Origin: Cognatishimia sp. 1_MG-2023
GTDB taxonomy: Bacteria > Pseudomonadota > Alphaproteobacteria > Rhodobacterales > Rhodobacteraceae
Assembly: GCF_030548175.1 (NCBI RefSeq)
Contig: NZ_JAUORX010000001.1
Location: forward strand, 434,001 to 498,000
Direction of reading: 5' to 3'
DNA: 64,000 nt
The position numbers and the translations under genes are program-made. Shown piece by piece: positions 9,086-16,697 of the stretch. Below the pieces are notes generated by a model that was given only the letters and a program-made list of their open reading frames with translations, made no database searches and was not told the origin of the DNA. How positions within the stretch are numbered: position 1 is the first letter of the stretch; each line of letters begins with the position of its first letter.

Positions 9086-10153
9086 CTAAGCGCGCTTTCG
9101 AAATGGTAGCTTAAACCGGTCTTGTTTTTCCGGTTTAGGCTCTACCGATTCATGAATACGCTCGGATCTATCAAGTCCAATCTTTCTACGGCTTCGCAGT
9201 AAGAAAATCTTGCCCCAACCGCGCCATGTGCCAATAGACGGTGCTTGGGCATTTTGTGGAAAACGGCTGCGCCAATCGGATGGCAAGGGAAGCCCGCAAG
9301 TTTCTGCCCTCTCCATCATCCAAACCAATGGAATATTGGACAGTGGACGAGTCGCTTCATGCCCGTCAAGGTGACCTCCGACGTCAGAGTGTGACCCCTT
9401 GAACCAAACTTGTTCCAACTTACCCAACCAATCGTCACGGCATTCCCACAAGACTGGTTCATAGGCCATGCGGGTCTCGTCCATCGCAAGGGCTTGGAAA
9501 CCATGTTTCACGCTTTCGCCCAAATGGTGGTTGTGAAACTTGTGTTTTTCTTCGGACCAACGCCAGAGAACCGGAAGCCGGATGCCCAATGCTTTGACTG
9601 TATCCCAAACGCCAATCATCTCGATCTTAACGCTGTCATGGCAATACAACTGGGCGAAATCATCAGCGGAACTGCTGGTCGGGTCACTTTCATAATGGCG
9701 GTAAGCCAAACGGACATTGCGTTCTGTTGCGTGTTCAGCGGAGAGTAATCCAACTTGGTCAATCACGCCAGCAAGCGACCGCACCGCGTAGGCCCCACGA
9801 GAGTATCCCATTAGAAAAATCTTATCGCCGGGATGGTACCGGGAGGCCAGAAAGCCATAAGCGCGGCGAATTTGGCGGTTGATCCCCCGCCCCATCATCA
9901 CATCTGGCGCATTCCGCCAGCGGGTGAATTGCACTCCGGCCTCATAATATAGCGATACAGGCGGGATCAGTTCGCTAACAAGCCGATAGGCGTGCCCAGC
10001 GTTGGTTTCCATACCTTCCGCCATAGAGGACATCGTGCCATCAAGAATAATAACGTGAATCTGCGGCTCTCGACGTGGCCCAGCCTTGGTCGGTCCCGAC
10101 ACTTTGCGGCGGAACAGGGACTGCATCATTAATGTCAGGCGTGACAGTTTCAT
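9086..10153 (-). CDS. DUF2235-family alpha/beta-hydrolase-like protein
   Basis: The protein has 355 residues. The nucleophile elbow GYSRGA (about residues 115-120), the following GVWDTVKALG, and GSHSDVGGH with the probable catalytic Asp/His are the hallmarks of DUF2235. This family includes phospholipase-like enzymes and type VI effectors such as Tle1, but many members are stand-alone proteins of unknown substrate. Nothing nearby suggests a type VI system, and no signal peptide is evident. The C-terminus is strongly basic. An AGGAAAG box precedes the ATG. Confidence 0.82.
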   Translation of the reverse strand: MKLSRLTLMMQSLFRRKVSGPTKAGPRREPQIHVIILDGTMSSMAEGMETNAGHAYRLVSELIPPVSLYYEAGVQFTRWRNAPDVMMGRGINRQIRRAYGFLASRYHPGDKIFLMGYSRGAYAVRSLAGVIDQVGLLSAEHATERNVRLAYRHYESDPTSSSADDFAQLYCHDSVKIEMIGVWDTVKALGIRLPVLWRWSEEKHKFHNHHLGESVKHGFQALAMDETRMAYEPVLWECRDDWLGKLEQVWFKGSHSDVGGHLDGHEATRPLSNIPLVWMMERAETCGLPLPSDWRSRFPQNAQAPSIGTWRGWGKIFLLRSRRKIGLDRSERIHESVEPKPEKQDRFKLPFRKRA

Positions 10154-10337
10154 TTCTTTCCTACTCTGGCACCAATATTAGCGCCCTACACACTTAACAT
10201 AAGGTTTTTACGTTCACAGTTCACCTGACCCAGACGCAACTTCGCGTGACGCTTCATTTCAAGTGTAACACGTTCAGGCTGTCAGCCAACCTAGGCACAA
10301 GCATGCCGAAATTGAGAATTTCAATGGAATTTGCACA

Positions 10338-10380
10338 TAAAAAAACGGCGGCGCCAGGGAGGAGGAAGGGCGCCACCGTT
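10338..10380 (-). terminator. Terminator of the DUF1127/small-RNA transcript
   Basis: The last motif-bearing hairpin (arms 10344-10355 and 10369-10380) is followed on the minus strand by a run of seven U. It therefore serves both as a small-RNA loop and as an intrinsic terminator. Confidence 0.8.
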
Positions 10381-10413
10381 CTTTTGAGCATCTGGCCAGG
10401 GAGGAGGAGGCCA
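10344..10413 (-). ncRNA. CcsR/cuckoo-like small RNA, distal unit (two CCUCCUCCC loops)
   Basis: Two hairpins each expose UCCUCCUCCCU on the minus strand. One has stem 10393-10397 with 10409-10413 and its motif at 10398-10408. The other has stem 10344-10355 with 10369-10380 and its motif at 10356-10366. They are 12 bases apart. The motif is anti-Shine-Dalgarno-like. Two-loop RNAs of this kind, encoded behind a DUF1127 gene, are the CcsR RNAs of Rhodobacter and the cuckoo RNA family of alphaproteobacteria. There they act in stress responses and C1 metabolism. Confidence 0.82.
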
Positions 10414-10448
10414 TCTGCATGTCTGGACCGTAGGTCCGTAATTCAGGT

Positions 10449-10522
10449 CCGGTGACGCAGGGAGGAGGAGAGCGCCACCGGTCTTGCACCAAGGATCTCT
10501 AGGGAGGAGGACGAGACCCTTG
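10449..10522 (-). ncRNA. CcsR/cuckoo-like small RNA, middle unit (two CCUCCUCCC loops)
   Basis: The hairpins are 10490-10522 (stem CAAGG/CCTTG extended by TCTC/GAGA, motif 10501-10511) and 10449-10481 (stem CCGGTG/CACCGG plus GC pairs, motif 10459-10469), 8 bases apart. The stem sequences differ from the other units while the loop is constant. That is the pattern expected of a selected loop. A small perfect hairpin (GGACC/GGTCC, 10425-10437) separates this unit from the distal one. Confidence 0.82.
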
Positions 10523-10552
10523 AATTCTGTGGGCGTTGAGCCCGGAATAACT

Positions 10553-10624
10553 GCGACGACATCAGGGAGGAGGAGGATGTCGCCGCTATTCTCGAAGAGC
10601 CAGGGAGGAGGAGAGGCCCTTCGA
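10553..10624 (-). ncRNA. CcsR/cuckoo-like small RNA, proximal unit (two CCUCCUCCC loops)
   Basis: The hairpins are 10592-10624 (TCGAAGAGCC with GGCCCTTCGA, motif 10602-10612) and 10553-10586 (motif beginning at 10564, with one extra AGG unit in the loop), 5 bases apart. The unit starts only about 11 bases after the DUF1127 stop, so it is probably processed from the same transcript. A GGGC/GCCC mini-hairpin (10531-10543) lies between it and the middle unit. Confidence 0.82.
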
Positions 10625-10635
10625 AACTGTAATTT

Positions 10636-10845
10636 TTAGCCGTAAACCGCTTCGATTGCGGTGGCTTTGATGCCCGAACGGGACAAACCCAGATCGGAAA
10701 GTTCGCGGTTAGATAGCGAGCTAAGCTCTGCTACAGTTTTACGGAACAGCATGTACTGGTTGAACTTAGCTACCAGGCCCGCAAAGAAAGAACCGCCAGG
10801 TGCGGTGTGAATTGCGGAGGCGTTGTAGTTCGCTGCGTATGCCAT
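10636..10845 (-). CDS. Small DUF1127 protein (CcaF1-like)
   Basis: This is a 69-residue protein whose C-terminal half is the DUF1127 signature (RKTVAELSSLSNRELSDLGLS, ending with RSGI). The arginine/leucine-rich domain is found in small proteins; CcaF1 of Rhodobacter sphaeroides is an RNA-binding example co-transcribed with the CcsR small RNAs. The same gene order is seen here: DUF1127 gene, then tandem CCUCCUCCC-loop RNAs, then a terminator. A role in RNA maturation or stability is inferred from that synteny. The start is the only reasonable ATG. Confidence 0.9.
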   Translation of the reverse strand: MAYAANYNASAIHTAPGGSFFAGLVAKFNQYMLFRKTVAELSSLSNRELSDLGLSRSGIKATAIEAVYG

Positions 10846-10885
10846 GTTCTTAAACTTTCGTTAACTCGTCTTTGTTGTGATCAAC

Positions 10886-10914
10886 ATATAAGAAGTTGCT
10901 GCAGCTGCACAACA
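10886..10914 (-). promoter_or_regulatory. Possible promoter of the DUF1127/small-RNA transcript
   Basis: On the minus strand TTATAT (10886-10891) is preceded by TGTTGT (10909-10914, 17-base spacing), about 40 bases upstream of the ATG. In Rhodobacter the equivalent promoter is read by the heat-shock sigma factors RpoHI/RpoHII. Whether this one is cannot be decided by eye. Confidence 0.3.
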
Positions 10915-11077
10915 AACACCATTGCAATGCTGCTATGCAGAAAATGAATAGCAGACGCTGACCTATATTTTAGACGTTTCGCGGCGTTTTGCGCGATTCT
11001 ATTGCGACAAAAAAATGATAATTGTTGCGCTCGGCGCGATCTCTGGCTTAGTGGCGCCTAAATAACGGAGAGGTTTT

Positions 11078-12139
11078 ATGGCGGTTAGTGAGCAGCAGGT
11101 AAAAGATGCATTGGCGAGTCTTGGCTTGCCTGGTGGCGGGAACTTGATCAGTCAGGACATGATCCGGGCCCTTACAATTGATGGGGACGCGGTTCGGTTT
11201 GTGATCGAAGCCCCCTCGCCCGAGATTGCGCGCCAGATGGAAGGCCTGCGTCGAGCGACGGAACAGGTTGTTGGACAGATCGACGGTGTCGCATCGGTGT
11301 CCGCAGCTTTGACCGCGCATGAGGAAAAAGCCCCTCCGTCTCTAAAAGTTGGCGGCCACCCAAAACCGCAAGACGGACCGATGAAAATTCCGGGCGTCAA
11401 ACGTATTATTGCGGTTGGTTCGGGCAAAGGCGGCGTTGGGAAATCTACGGTTTCGAGCAACCTTGCTGTTGCGCTGTCTAAACAGGGCAAAAAGGTTGGC
11501 CTATTAGACGCTGATATATATGGCCCATCCCAACCACGTATGATGGGCATTCAGAAACGCCCCTCCTCCCCAGATGGCAAAACCATTATTCCGTTGGAAT
11601 CTCATGGTGTTACGCTTATGTCCATCGGCTTTATGCTGGACCCGGACAAGGCCGTTGTATGGCGTGGCCCGATGTTGATGGGCGCACTTCAGCAGATGTT
11701 GGGACAGGTTCAATGGGGTGAATTGGACGTTCTGATCGTCGATCTGCCACCAGGAACAGGTGACGTGCAGCTGACACTTTGCCAAAAAACAGAATTGGCT
11801 GGCGCGATCCTTGTGTCCACACCGCAGGATGTTGCATTGATCGATGCGCGTAAGGCGATTGATATGTTTAACTCATTGAAAACGCCTATTTTAGGCATGG
11901 TTGAGAACATGTCGACGCACATCTGTTCTAACTGTGGGCACGAAGAACATATCTTTGGGACTGGCGGTGTCGCAGCAGAGGCTGAGAAACTGGGCGTTCC
12001 GCTTTTGGGGACTTTGCCAATTGATCTGAACACACGTTTGGCTGGTGACTCTGGTACGCCTATTGCGGCAGGTGACGGTCCAATCGCAGCGGCTTATGGG
12101 CGTATTGCGCAGGACTTGATCGACCGCGGAATCGCATAA
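11078..12139 (+). CDS. mrp: Mrp/ApbC-family iron-sulfur cluster carrier ATPase
   Basis: The protein has 353 residues. An N-terminal MIP18-like domain (about 1-85) is followed by a P-loop ATPase with the deviant Walker A GSGKGGVGKST (about 113-123), IVDLPPGTGD and the conserved CSNCG motif near residue 285. In this family the two cysteines bind a transferable Fe-S cluster at the dimer interface. It acts in the cytoplasm in delivery of clusters to apoproteins. A GGAGAG box precedes the ATG. It stands alone and ends in a strong terminator. Confidence 0.94.
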   Translation: MAVSEQQVKDALASLGLPGGGNLISQDMIRALTIDGDAVRFVIEAPSPEIARQMEGLRRATEQVVGQIDGVASVSAALTAHEEKAPPSLKVGGHPKPQDGPMKIPGVKRIIAVGSGKGGVGKSTVSSNLAVALSKQGKKVGLLDADIYGPSQPRMMGIQKRPSSPDGKTIIPLESHGVTLMSIGFMLDPDKAVVWRGPMLMGALQQMLGQVQWGELDVLIVDLPPGTGDVQLTLCQKTELAGAILVSTPQDVALIDARKAIDMFNSLKTPILGMVENMSTHICSNCGHEEHIFGTGGVAAEAEKLGVPLLGTLPIDLNTRLAGDSGTPIAAGDGPIAAAYGRIAQDLIDRGIA

Positions 12140-12164
12140 GTAACACTTCGTAAATGTGGAAATT

Positions 12165-12191
12165 CGTACGTTTCAGCGCTTGAAACGTACG
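12165..12191. repeat. Perfect 11-bp inverted repeat in the mrp 3' region
   Basis: CGTACGTTTCA (12165-12175) and TGAAACGTACG (12181-12191) are perfect complements around a 5-base centre. The repeat lies between the mrp stop and its terminator. It could be an RNA hairpin that stabilises the 3' end, or a protein-binding palindrome. Confidence 0.7.
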
Positions 12192-12198
12192 ATTCGAA

Positions 12199-12225
12199 AA
12201 CGGCTCCCATATGGGGGCCGTTTTT
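12199..12225 (+). terminator. Rho-independent terminator of mrp
   Basis: AACGGCTCCC pairs with GGGGGCCGTT across an ATAT loop (12199-12222, one G-T pair) and is followed by TTTTTC. Confidence 0.85.
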
Positions 12226-12497
12226 CTTTGCCGGTGTGGCGGATGCAACGTTCTTTGTGGTTACGTGAATTGAAAATTACTGTGCAGGTGCGGAAGCCCA
12301 GAATTGGGTAAGGCATGTCAAATCAGCCTGAAATGGTTACCTGTGCGTTAACTTTTGGGGGGGCATACAGCCGAGGAATGGGCCCCTGAACGTGAGGTCG
12401 CCAATGTCTGGATTGAGCCCGTCTTGCAGTTTTGCCGCTATGCAGCGAATGTCGTCTTTCATAATTCCTCGGACCATCGGTGACTGTCCGACAAAGG
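12226..12497. other. Intergenic region with one short uncertain reading frame
   Basis: No recognisable gene is present in these 270 bases. A minus-strand frame of 46 codons (12337-12477, starting MVRGIMKDDIRCIAAKLQDG) has protein-like composition. It has no clear ribosome site and no family I recognise. It begins 20 bases after the HxlR stop and may be a remnant. Confidence 0.3.
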
Positions 12498-12941
12498 CTA
12501 ACAGGATGATCTGCCTAAGTTCAGCGACCCAAATTTAATAATTTCGCCGCATTCAGCGCATCGGACTTCTGCGGTCACACTTGCATTACAAGTTATATGT
12601 TTGACTTTGTAAGGTGGCGCGTCCTTGAATATCCACTTATCTCCCCAAGTCGCCATCGTGAGAAGTACTGGCACAAACTCTTCGCCCATCTCAGTCAACA
12701 AATACTTAAACCGCTCAGGCTTCTCGCTATATCTTTCACGTCGGAGCATGCCTACTTGAACGAGATGGTTCAGCCGCTGCGTCAGTGTATTTCGACTCAC
12801 GTTGAGATTGGTCTGCAAGTCATTGAATGTACAAAGCCCAGCTGCAATGTCGCGCAAAACGAGCGGGCTCCAGCCATCTCCAATCAAATCCGATACCCGT
12901 GCAATGGAGCAGGGCCACTGAGAAAAATCTTGTCGTTTCAT
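12498..12941 (-). CDS. HxlR-family transcriptional regulator
   Basis: The protein has 147 residues and a winged helix-turn-helix of the HxlR type: IGDGWSPLVLRDIAAG, then TFNDLQTNLNVSRNTLTQRL and LLRRERYSEKPERFKYLLTEMG. The C-terminal part holds a CAECG motif and a second cysteine cluster end (GRSSC), so metal or redox sensing is possible but unproven. It is divergent from a membrane protein gene. A perfect inverted repeat lies just upstream and is the likely operator for both genes. Confidence 0.88.
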   Translation of the reverse strand: MKRQDFSQWPCSIARVSDLIGDGWSPLVLRDIAAGLCTFNDLQTNLNVSRNTLTQRLNHLVQVGMLRRERYSEKPERFKYLLTEMGEEFVPVLLTMATWGDKWIFKDAPPYKVKHITCNASVTAEVRCAECGEIIKFGSLNLGRSSC

Positions 12942-12955
12942 GCAAAGCAGGTTGC

Positions 12956-12990
12956 ATTATTGAACTCAATTGGCAATAGAGTTCAATAAT
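12956..12990. promoter_or_regulatory. Probable HxlR operator (perfect 12-bp inverted repeat)
   Basis: ATTATTGAACTC (12956-12967) and GAGTTCAATAAT (12979-12990) are exact complements with an 11-base spacer. The site begins 14 bases from the HxlR start and ends 18 bases before the divergent gene's ATG. It is well placed to repress both promoters, as HxlR-type proteins often do. Confidence 0.75.
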
Positions 12991-13008
12991 GGAACCCATT
13001 GGTGAGAA

Positions 13009-13671
13009 ATGATGATGACGGACAAACCTTTTAGCACAAACTACAACAGGGTCGTCGCGGTCGCGGCAAGCTGCGGCGCCATCCTAGTGTGCCTAATTGT
13101 TGGGATAACACTGGTAAATGGAACGGGTTATCAGGATTTTGAGTCCATCCGCAACTATCGGACTGTCGACGAATACGCGGCAAGACTTGCAACCTCATCA
13201 TCAGTGCTCAGGGCAATCTATCCACTTGATACGCTTTATATTTTTGCCTATCTCATCATGGTATTTGCAATGGTACTGGCAACTGGGCAGACCACCCCAG
13301 TCGGCATATTGGCTTGCGTAGCTGCATTAGGGACTGCGTCGCTGGATTTCATCGAGAACAACCATATTTTGGCCATGGCAGCAGCAGTTGAGCGTGGCTA
13401 TGAGGTCAGCATGGGTAGGGTCACGTTCGAGACAGTAATTACTCAGACCAAGTTTAATTTCGGCCTTCTTCTGACTCTTTGCCTTTCTTTTTTGCTACCC
13501 GGGCATACGAAGGGCGGCTTGTGTGCAAGGTGGTTAGCCAGAGCACTTGTCGTACTCGCACCAGTCGCGCTCCTATCGCCGATAGCGACACTAGCATACA
13601 TATCCATGAACATACTTTTTGCTGGAATCATAGCTGCCGTGTTCTTCCAAGCATCGTCTTCTAACATGTAA
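13009..13671 (+). CDS. Integral membrane protein of unknown function
   Basis: The protein has 220 residues and about six hydrophobic segments: roughly 14-36, 78-94, 98-112, 148-164, 176-192 and 196-214. The FIENNHI motif in the middle and the overall layout recall small DUF4386-like membrane proteins, but I cannot name a function. It is divergent from an HxlR regulator and shares a palindromic operator with it. It is therefore probably the regulated target, perhaps a detoxification or stress-related membrane protein. Confidence 0.65.
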   Translation: MMMTDKPFSTNYNRVVAVAASCGAILVCLIVGITLVNGTGYQDFESIRNYRTVDEYAARLATSSSVLRAIYPLDTLYIFAYLIMVFAMVLATGQTTPVGILACVAALGTASLDFIENNHILAMAAAVERGYEVSMGRVTFETVITQTKFNFGLLLTLCLSFLLPGHTKGGLCARWLARALVVLAPVALLSPIATLAYISMNILFAGIIAAVFFQASSSNM

Positions 13672-13678
13672 TTTGAAC

Positions 13679-13709
13679 CGGACGTTTGTGGCGGAGTCGC
13701 AAACGTCCG
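13679..13709 (+). terminator. Hairpin after the membrane-protein gene
   Basis: CGGACGTTTG (13679-13688) pairs perfectly with CAAACGTCCG (13700-13709) across 11 bases, 8 bases after the stop. There is no T-run, so intrinsic termination is uncertain. Confidence 0.5.
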
Positions 13710-13899
13710 TTGAGTCCGCATAGCGGTCATCTAGCCAAATCGCCTCTGCTTTCAATCACAAGCGCCCCCACCCAACACCGTGATGCTTGTTGTCATTTGT
13801 ACGTTTGGTTTAAAAGCAACCACGAGTGGTCGCTTTTGGCTTATCGGTGCAGGGTTCGTTGGCTAGGCTATGGTACATAGCTTGAGGGAGGCTTTGGAT

Positions 13900-14256
13900 A
13901 TGCGTGGAAGTTGTTTGTGTGGGAAGGTGACGTTCACCATCGAAGGCGCGGCGCGGCCGGTTGTGGCGTGTCATTGTACGCAGTGCAGAAAGACCTCTGG
14001 GCATTATGTGGCTGCAACGCAGGTTGACGTTGATAGGTTGCATATTGAAGACGGGGGAAGTCTGACCTGGTTTGACAGCTCTGCCGAGGCCAAGCGCGGG
14101 TTTTGTTCTACTTGTGGCAGTCAACTGTTCTGGAAGATGCACAGCGAAGATCGGATTTCGATCATGGCGGGTAGTCTTGATGGCGACACAGGGCTGACGA
14201 CAGCCAAGCATATCTTCACCGACACCAAGGGCGATTATTATAATCTGCCCGACTAA
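13900..14256 (+). CDS. GFA-family (CENP-V/GFA domain) zinc protein
   Basis: The 118-residue protein has the full zinc-ligand set of the GFA fold: CLCG near the N-terminus, CHCTQC around residue 28-33, and CSTCG around 68-72. The family is named after glutathione-dependent formaldehyde-activating enzyme, but most members have no proven catalysis. The ATG at 13900 is preferred over 13870 because GGGAGG lies just before it and the conserved fold begins at MRGSCLCG. It is a stand-alone gene, and no glutathione or formaldehyde genes lie nearby. Confidence 0.85.
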   Translation: MRGSCLCGKVTFTIEGAARPVVACHCTQCRKTSGHYVAATQVDVDRLHIEDGGSLTWFDSSAEAKRGFCSTCGSQLFWKMHSEDRISIMAGSLDGDTGLTTAKHIFTDTKGDYYNLPD

Positions 14257-14269
14257 GCAGGTCATTACC

Positions 14270-14761
14270 CTAGGCTTTGGCGATGTAGCGATTGAGTTCG
14301 TCAAAGAGCGTGATGCGTTCATCTTCGGCGAGGAAGCGGCCGATCTCTACGGTGCGGCCGTTGCCGGATAGTGTGATGTAGTGGGGCACGGGTCCGTCGG
14401 CTTTGTGCATTTCGGCGCGGACCCAGTAGATGTTGCAGTGCCATGTTTTGGCCTCGCCCCTTGCGGGGTTGTGCACAAGAGTGAGTTCGTCCCCTGCCCG
14501 CGTTAGTTGCTCTGCGACATGGCCATCCTTGTAGGAGCGTTTTAGCGCCACCCACAGCGCCCAGACGGCGGCTGCCACAAAGGGCAGCATCTGCCAGAGA
14601 TGCGCGGTGCCCAGTAGCCCCAACAGTGGCAAAGAGATCATTCCCGCCGTCAGTAAGATCATCAGGGCAAAGCCGCGTGGTGGTAATGACCTATGGGCCG
14701 TCAGAGACAGCACGTCAGGGCCTTGGGGCGTGTTGGACCAATGGTAGGGCATGGCGGACAT
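14270..14761 (-). CDS. DUF2244 membrane protein
   Basis: The protein has 163 residues with two hydrophobic segments (about 31-50 and 56-70) followed by a soluble C-terminal domain. The pattern W-R-A-E with HYITLSGNGRTVEIGRFL is the DUF2244 signature. The family is often found beside cytochrome oxidase genes in Rhodobacterales, and here it follows ctaD on the same strand after that gene's terminator. Its function is unknown; a role near the terminal oxidase is inferred only from neighbourhood. Confidence 0.8.
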   Translation of the reverse strand: MSAMPYHWSNTPQGPDVLSLTAHRSLPPRGFALMILLTAGMISLPLLGLLGTAHLWQMLPFVAAAVWALWVALKRSYKDGHVAEQLTRAGDELTLVHNPARGEAKTWHCNIYWVRAEMHKADGPVPHYITLSGNGRTVEIGRFLAEDERITLFDELNRYIAKA

Positions 14762-14782
14762 CTAAGCTGTGTGGCGCGCATG

Positions 14783-14813
14783 AAAAAGGGCCCCGAGTGA
14801 AAACTCGAGGCCC
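14783..14813 (-). terminator. Terminator of ctaD
   Basis: GGGCC and CGAGT (14788-14798, with one bulged C) pair with ACTCG and GGCCC (14803-14813, one bulged A) around a GAAA loop. On the minus strand the stem is followed by TTTTTC. Confidence 0.8.
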
Positions 14814-14838
14814 TGCGTCATTTTTTCTAAAGCGCGTC

Positions 14839-16518
14839 TTAGTGAGACGGTGCTTTGTCCCATTCTTCCTGCTTTGGCAGGATTTCAAAGGTATGCTCTG
14901 GTGGTGGGCATGGCAGAGTCCATTCTAGGGTATCTGCGTACTCGTTCCAGTAGTTGTTCTCGGTCACTTTTTTGCCTTTGAACACTGCGTAGAACATGAT
15001 GCCAAAGAACAAGAGGAAGGACGCGAAGGACAGGAACGCACCGTAGGAGCTGATCTTGTTCCAGTATGCGAAGGCTTCTGGGTAGTCGATGTAACGACGT
15101 GGCATACCCTGACGACCCAAGAAGTGCTGTGGGAAGAAGGTAACGTTTGCCCCGATGAAGAACAGCCAGAAGTGAATCTGTGCTGCGCGCTCAGGGTAGT
15201 GACGGCCTGTCATTTTACCGAAGTAGAAGTAGATGCCTGCGAAGATCGCAAAGACGGCGCCCAGAGACATAACGTAGTGGAAGTGTGCCACAACGTAGTA
15301 TGTGTCGTGATAGGCCCGGTCCACGCCCGCTTGGGACAGAACAACACCTGTTACACCACCAGCGGTGAAGAGGAACAGGAAGCCGAATGCGAACATCATT
15401 GGTGCTTTGAACTCAATCGAGCCGCCCCACATGGTTGCGATCCAAGAGAAGATCTTAACCCCGGTCGGAACCGCAATGACCATGGTGGCCATCATGAAGT
15501 AGGATTGCTGCGTCAGAGACATGCCCACGGTGTACATGTGGTGCGCCCAAACAACGAAGCCCAAGCCACCGATCGCGATGATCGCCCAAACCATTGGTAG
15601 GTAACCAAAGACTGGCTTGCGTGCGAATGTCGCGATGACGTGAGAGATGATGCCGAAGCCAGGAAGAATAACGATGTACACTTCTGGGTGACCAAAGAAC
15701 CACAGGATGTGCTGGTACAGGATCGGGTCGCCGCCGCCAGCAGGATCAAAGAATGTGGTGCCAAAGTTACGGTCTGTCAGCAACATGGTGATCGCGCCGG
15801 CCAGAACTGGAAGAGCCAAAAGGATCAACCAACCGGTTACGAAGATGGACCATGCAAACAGTGGAACCTTGAACAAGGTCATGCCTGGGGCACGCATGTT
15901 CAGGAAGGTTGTGATGATGTTGATCGCACCAAGGATCGAAGATGCACCAGAAACGTGAACCGCGAAGATCGCGAGGTCCATGGACATGCCTGCTTCGTTG
16001 GTGGAGAGCGGCGGGTACAGAACCCAGCCAACACCAGAACCCAGCTGGCCGTTGCCACCTGGTGAGAACATGGATGCCACACCCAAAGTCGTACCTGCAA
16101 CGTACAGCCAGAAGCTGAGGTTGTTCATACGTGGGAACGCCATATCCGGCGCGCCGATTTGAAGCGGCATGAAGAAGTTACCGAAACCACCGAAAAGGGC
16201 CGGAATAACCACGAAGAACATCATCAAAACACCGTGGTAGGTGATGAAAACGTTCCAGAGGTGGCCGTTAGGCGTACAGCCTTCGGTTGTTGCGTTCAGC
16301 TGAAGGAAACGTGCGCCCTCTTGGCACATGTATTGTACGCCCGGCTCCATGAGCTCCAGACGCATACCGACGGTCAATGCGACCGCGATCAAACCAACAA
16401 AAGCTGATACAATAAGATAAAGAAGACCGATGTCTTTATGGTTCGTGGACATAAACCAACGGGTAAAGAAACCGCGGTTATCCTCGTGTTCGTGGCCGTG
16501 AATGGCTGCGTCTGCCAT
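14839..16518 (-). CDS. ctaD: Cytochrome c oxidase subunit I (aa3 type)
   Basis: Subunit I of the haem-copper terminal oxidase carries haem a, the a3-CuB centre and the proton channels. At about 559 residues with twelve membrane segments it has the normal length. Key motifs are visible: [14 protein letters not shown] (haem a histidine), [20 protein letters not shown] (CuB His and cross-linked Tyr), WAHHMYTVG, and [11 protein letters not shown] strong AGGAGG box 7 bases before the ATG at 16518 decides the start, excluding the longer frame from 16560. Subunits II and III are not in the window. Confidence 0.97.
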   Translation of the reverse strand: MADAAIHGHEHEDNRGFFTRWFMSTNHKDIGLLYLIVSAFVGLIAVALTVGMRLELMEPGVQYMCQEGARFLQLNATTEGCTPNGHLWNVFITYHGVLMMFFVVIPALFGGFGNFFMPLQIGAPDMAFPRMNNLSFWLYVAGTTLGVASMFSPGGNGQLGSGVGWVLYPPLSTNEAGMSMDLAIFAVHVSGASSILGAINIITTFLNMRAPGMTLFKVPLFAWSIFVTGWLILLALPVLAGAITMLLTDRNFGTTFFDPAGGGDPILYQHILWFFGHPEVYIVILPGFGIISHVIATFARKPVFGYLPMVWAIIAIGGLGFVVWAHHMYTVGMSLTQQSYFMMATMVIAVPTGVKIFSWIATMWGGSIEFKAPMMFAFGFLFLFTAGGVTGVVLSQAGVDRAYHDTYYVVAHFHYVMSLGAVFAIFAGIYFYFGKMTGRHYPERAAQIHFWLFFIGANVTFFPQHFLGRQGMPRRYIDYPEAFAYWNKISSYGAFLSFASFLLFFGIMFYAVFKGKKVTENNYWNEYADTLEWTLPCPPPEHTFEILPKQEEWDKAPSH

Positions 16519-16697
16519 GCGTCGCCTCCTGTTGAAGTGCATGAGTGGCGCGAGAGTCACCTCTCACGCGGATTCCTGCTCGTTTTAGAGTGCATCTTGC
16601 TGCGCGGCAATGACCGTCTTTGACGCAGACCGAGAAAAAGTGACGCGGTTTATCTGAATATAACGAAAATTGCATGAAGCCCGCACTATTCGGCACT

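Noticed and set aside
9086-10153. DUF2235 protein as a type VI secretion effector
   Set aside because: There is no VgrG, PAAR, adaptor or immunity gene nearby; stand-alone DUF2235 hydrolases are common.
10356-10612. Repeated AGGGAGGAGGA read as a CRISPR or tandem ribosome-binding sites
   Set aside because: The repeats are short, flanked by stem-forming arms, have no unique spacers of constant length and no nearby start codons. On the minus strand they are loops of small RNAs.
15124-15600. Long open frame on the plus strand inside ctaD
   Set aside because: It is antisense to a highly conserved oxidase gene, rich in His/Cys/Glu from the reverse reading, and has no ribosome site.
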